This document shows, piece by piece, positions 63,432 through 64,000 of a stretch of DNA of 64,000 nt. A model generated the notes under the pieces. That model ran no database searches. It saw only the letters and a list, made by a program, of their open reading frames with translations, and was not told the origin of the DNA. This stretch comes from Selenomonas ruminantium AC2024. Lineage in GTDB: Bacteria; Bacillota; Negativicutes; Selenomonadales; Selenomonadaceae. Positions within the stretch are counted from its first letter, which is position 1; every line of letters begins with the position of its first letter. A program made the position numbers and the translations under genes. The stretch lies in assembly GCF_000687995.1 (NCBI RefSeq), contig NZ_JIAC01000001.1, positions 2,418,001-2,482,000 on the forward strand. The letters are read 5' to 3'.

Positions 63432-64000
63432 ATGATGAACAATGACAAGACCTGGTGGCAGCGTTTATTTTTAGGGCTCGGAATCCTGGCTGCCAGTACA
63501 GCAACCCTGTCGGGCAGCGAAGCCTCTGCTCCCGCCCGCTATGACACCGCCATGGTAGGGCTTCTGGGGGAACTCCACGACTACGCGCACAGACACAATC
63601 CCCGGTTCCAGCTGCTGGCCAATGGCGGCTCCTCCTTATATCTGCCCATCGATGGCAATACGCCTGCCAATGTCGGCAAGATGCTGCAGGTTGTGGATGG
63701 ACAGCTGGCAGAATCCGTCCATTATGGCTTTGACATGAAAGATGGCGAGAAAACGCCTCCCGAGGAAAAGGAATTTTTCCTGCAAACCTTGGATGCCGCC
63801 AAAGCAGGCGGCCTGCCCGTATTCGTGCTGGACTATGTAAAAGACGCCCCTCAGGCGGCAGATGCTGCGCAGCAATGCCTAACCAAGGGCTACATTCCGC
63901 TGGCCACCCCCTATCGCGATTTAGACCAACTGCCCCCGTACCCATCTGCCAATATAAATACGGCAGATGTTACTCGGCTGCAGGATGTCAAAAATTATTT
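63432..64000 (+). CDS. Exported GH114-like (polygalactosaminidase/TM1410-type) protein, partial
   Basis: 189 residues before the window edge. A signal peptide spans about residues 1-32 (LFLGLGILAASTATLSGSEA). The mature part has FQLLANGGSSLYL, a YGFD-DGEKTPPEEKEFFL segment, and LPVFVLDYVKDAP, then YIPLATPYRDLDQLP. This order matches the GH114/TM1410 TIM-barrel family, some members of which cut alpha-1,4-polygalactosamine in exopolysaccharide. The catalytic half lies partly beyond the edge. A role in matrix turnover is inference. Two adjacent ATGs (63432, 63435) are both possible. Confidence 0.78.
   Translation, partial: MMNNDKTWWQRLFLGLGILAASTATLSGSEASAPARYDTAMVGLLGELHDYAHRHNPRFQLLANGGSSLYLPIDGNTPANVGKMLQVVDGQLAESVHYGFDMKDGEKTPPEEKEFFLQTLDAAKAGGLPVFVLDYVKDAPQAADAAQQCLTKGYIPLATPYRDLDQLPPYPSANINTADVTRLQDVKNY

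Overview
The window looks like chromosomal core DNA from a Selenomonas-like member of the Negativicutes, meaning a diderm Firmicute. Firmicute traits are three T-box leaders, the rny/ymdB/spoVS cluster, the dnaG-rpoD-trmK-nif3 order, CIRCE control and an infC-rpmI-rplT leader. An LptA/OstA-like periplasmic protein and several exported proteins point to an outer membrane. Genus-level placement is inference from gene content, not from a search. I saw no tRNA or rRNA gene, CRISPR array or prophage.

Layout. 1-6 kb: thrS (cut by the window edge) behind a Thr T-box, a PH-domain protein, a secreted vWA protein, and aroF-tyrA behind a Tyr T-box. 6-8.5 kb: an acetyltransferase, nth framed by two-hairpin repeats, and a DUF711/ACT pair. 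8.7-13.5 kb: a stand-alone carboxyltransferase subunit, dapL and a chemoreceptor. 13.5-21 kb: pheS-pheT-zapA behind a Phe T-box, then a double-domain U32 protein and a class III aminotransferase. 21-24 kb: small proteins and an intact IS3-family element. 24-29 kb: two DUF445 genes with galU, then infC-rpmI-rplT. 29-34 kb: a binding lipoprotein/sensor kinase/response regulator triad resembling HptARS, divergent from an exported HAD phosphatase. 34-45.5 kb: pncB-aroE, leuS, a YitT protein, dnaG, rpoD, trmK, nif3 and dgt. 45.6-51 kb: LptA-like protein, AGCS symporter, a dead copper-ATPase relative, a P-loop/Asp23 fusion and a PHP phosphatase. 51-55 kb: spoVS, ymdB, an unknown gene and rny. 55-64 kb: a kinase, M48 protease, AI-2E-family permease, an AT-rich orphan, htpG under CIRCE, a flavodoxin, an inverted-repeat island, thiT and the start of a GH114-like protein.

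The genes serve mainly translation (aminoacyl-tRNA synthetases, IF3, L35, L20), aromatic amino acid and lysine/peptidoglycan precursor synthesis, replication and transcription initiation, and RNA turnover. Promoters are unusually readable: several are near-consensus with exactly 17-bp spacers.

The least explained features are: (i) a family of five strand-oriented elements placed just after stop codons, with a conserved 5' box, a sequence-variable but paired GC-rich stem and, in four, a conserved apical module; (ii) eleven copies of the palindrome TGACAWGTCA; (iii) a CopA-like protein in which every catalytic and metal-binding signature is replaced; and (iv) nested inverted repeats in the 700-bp gene-free stretch near 62 kb.
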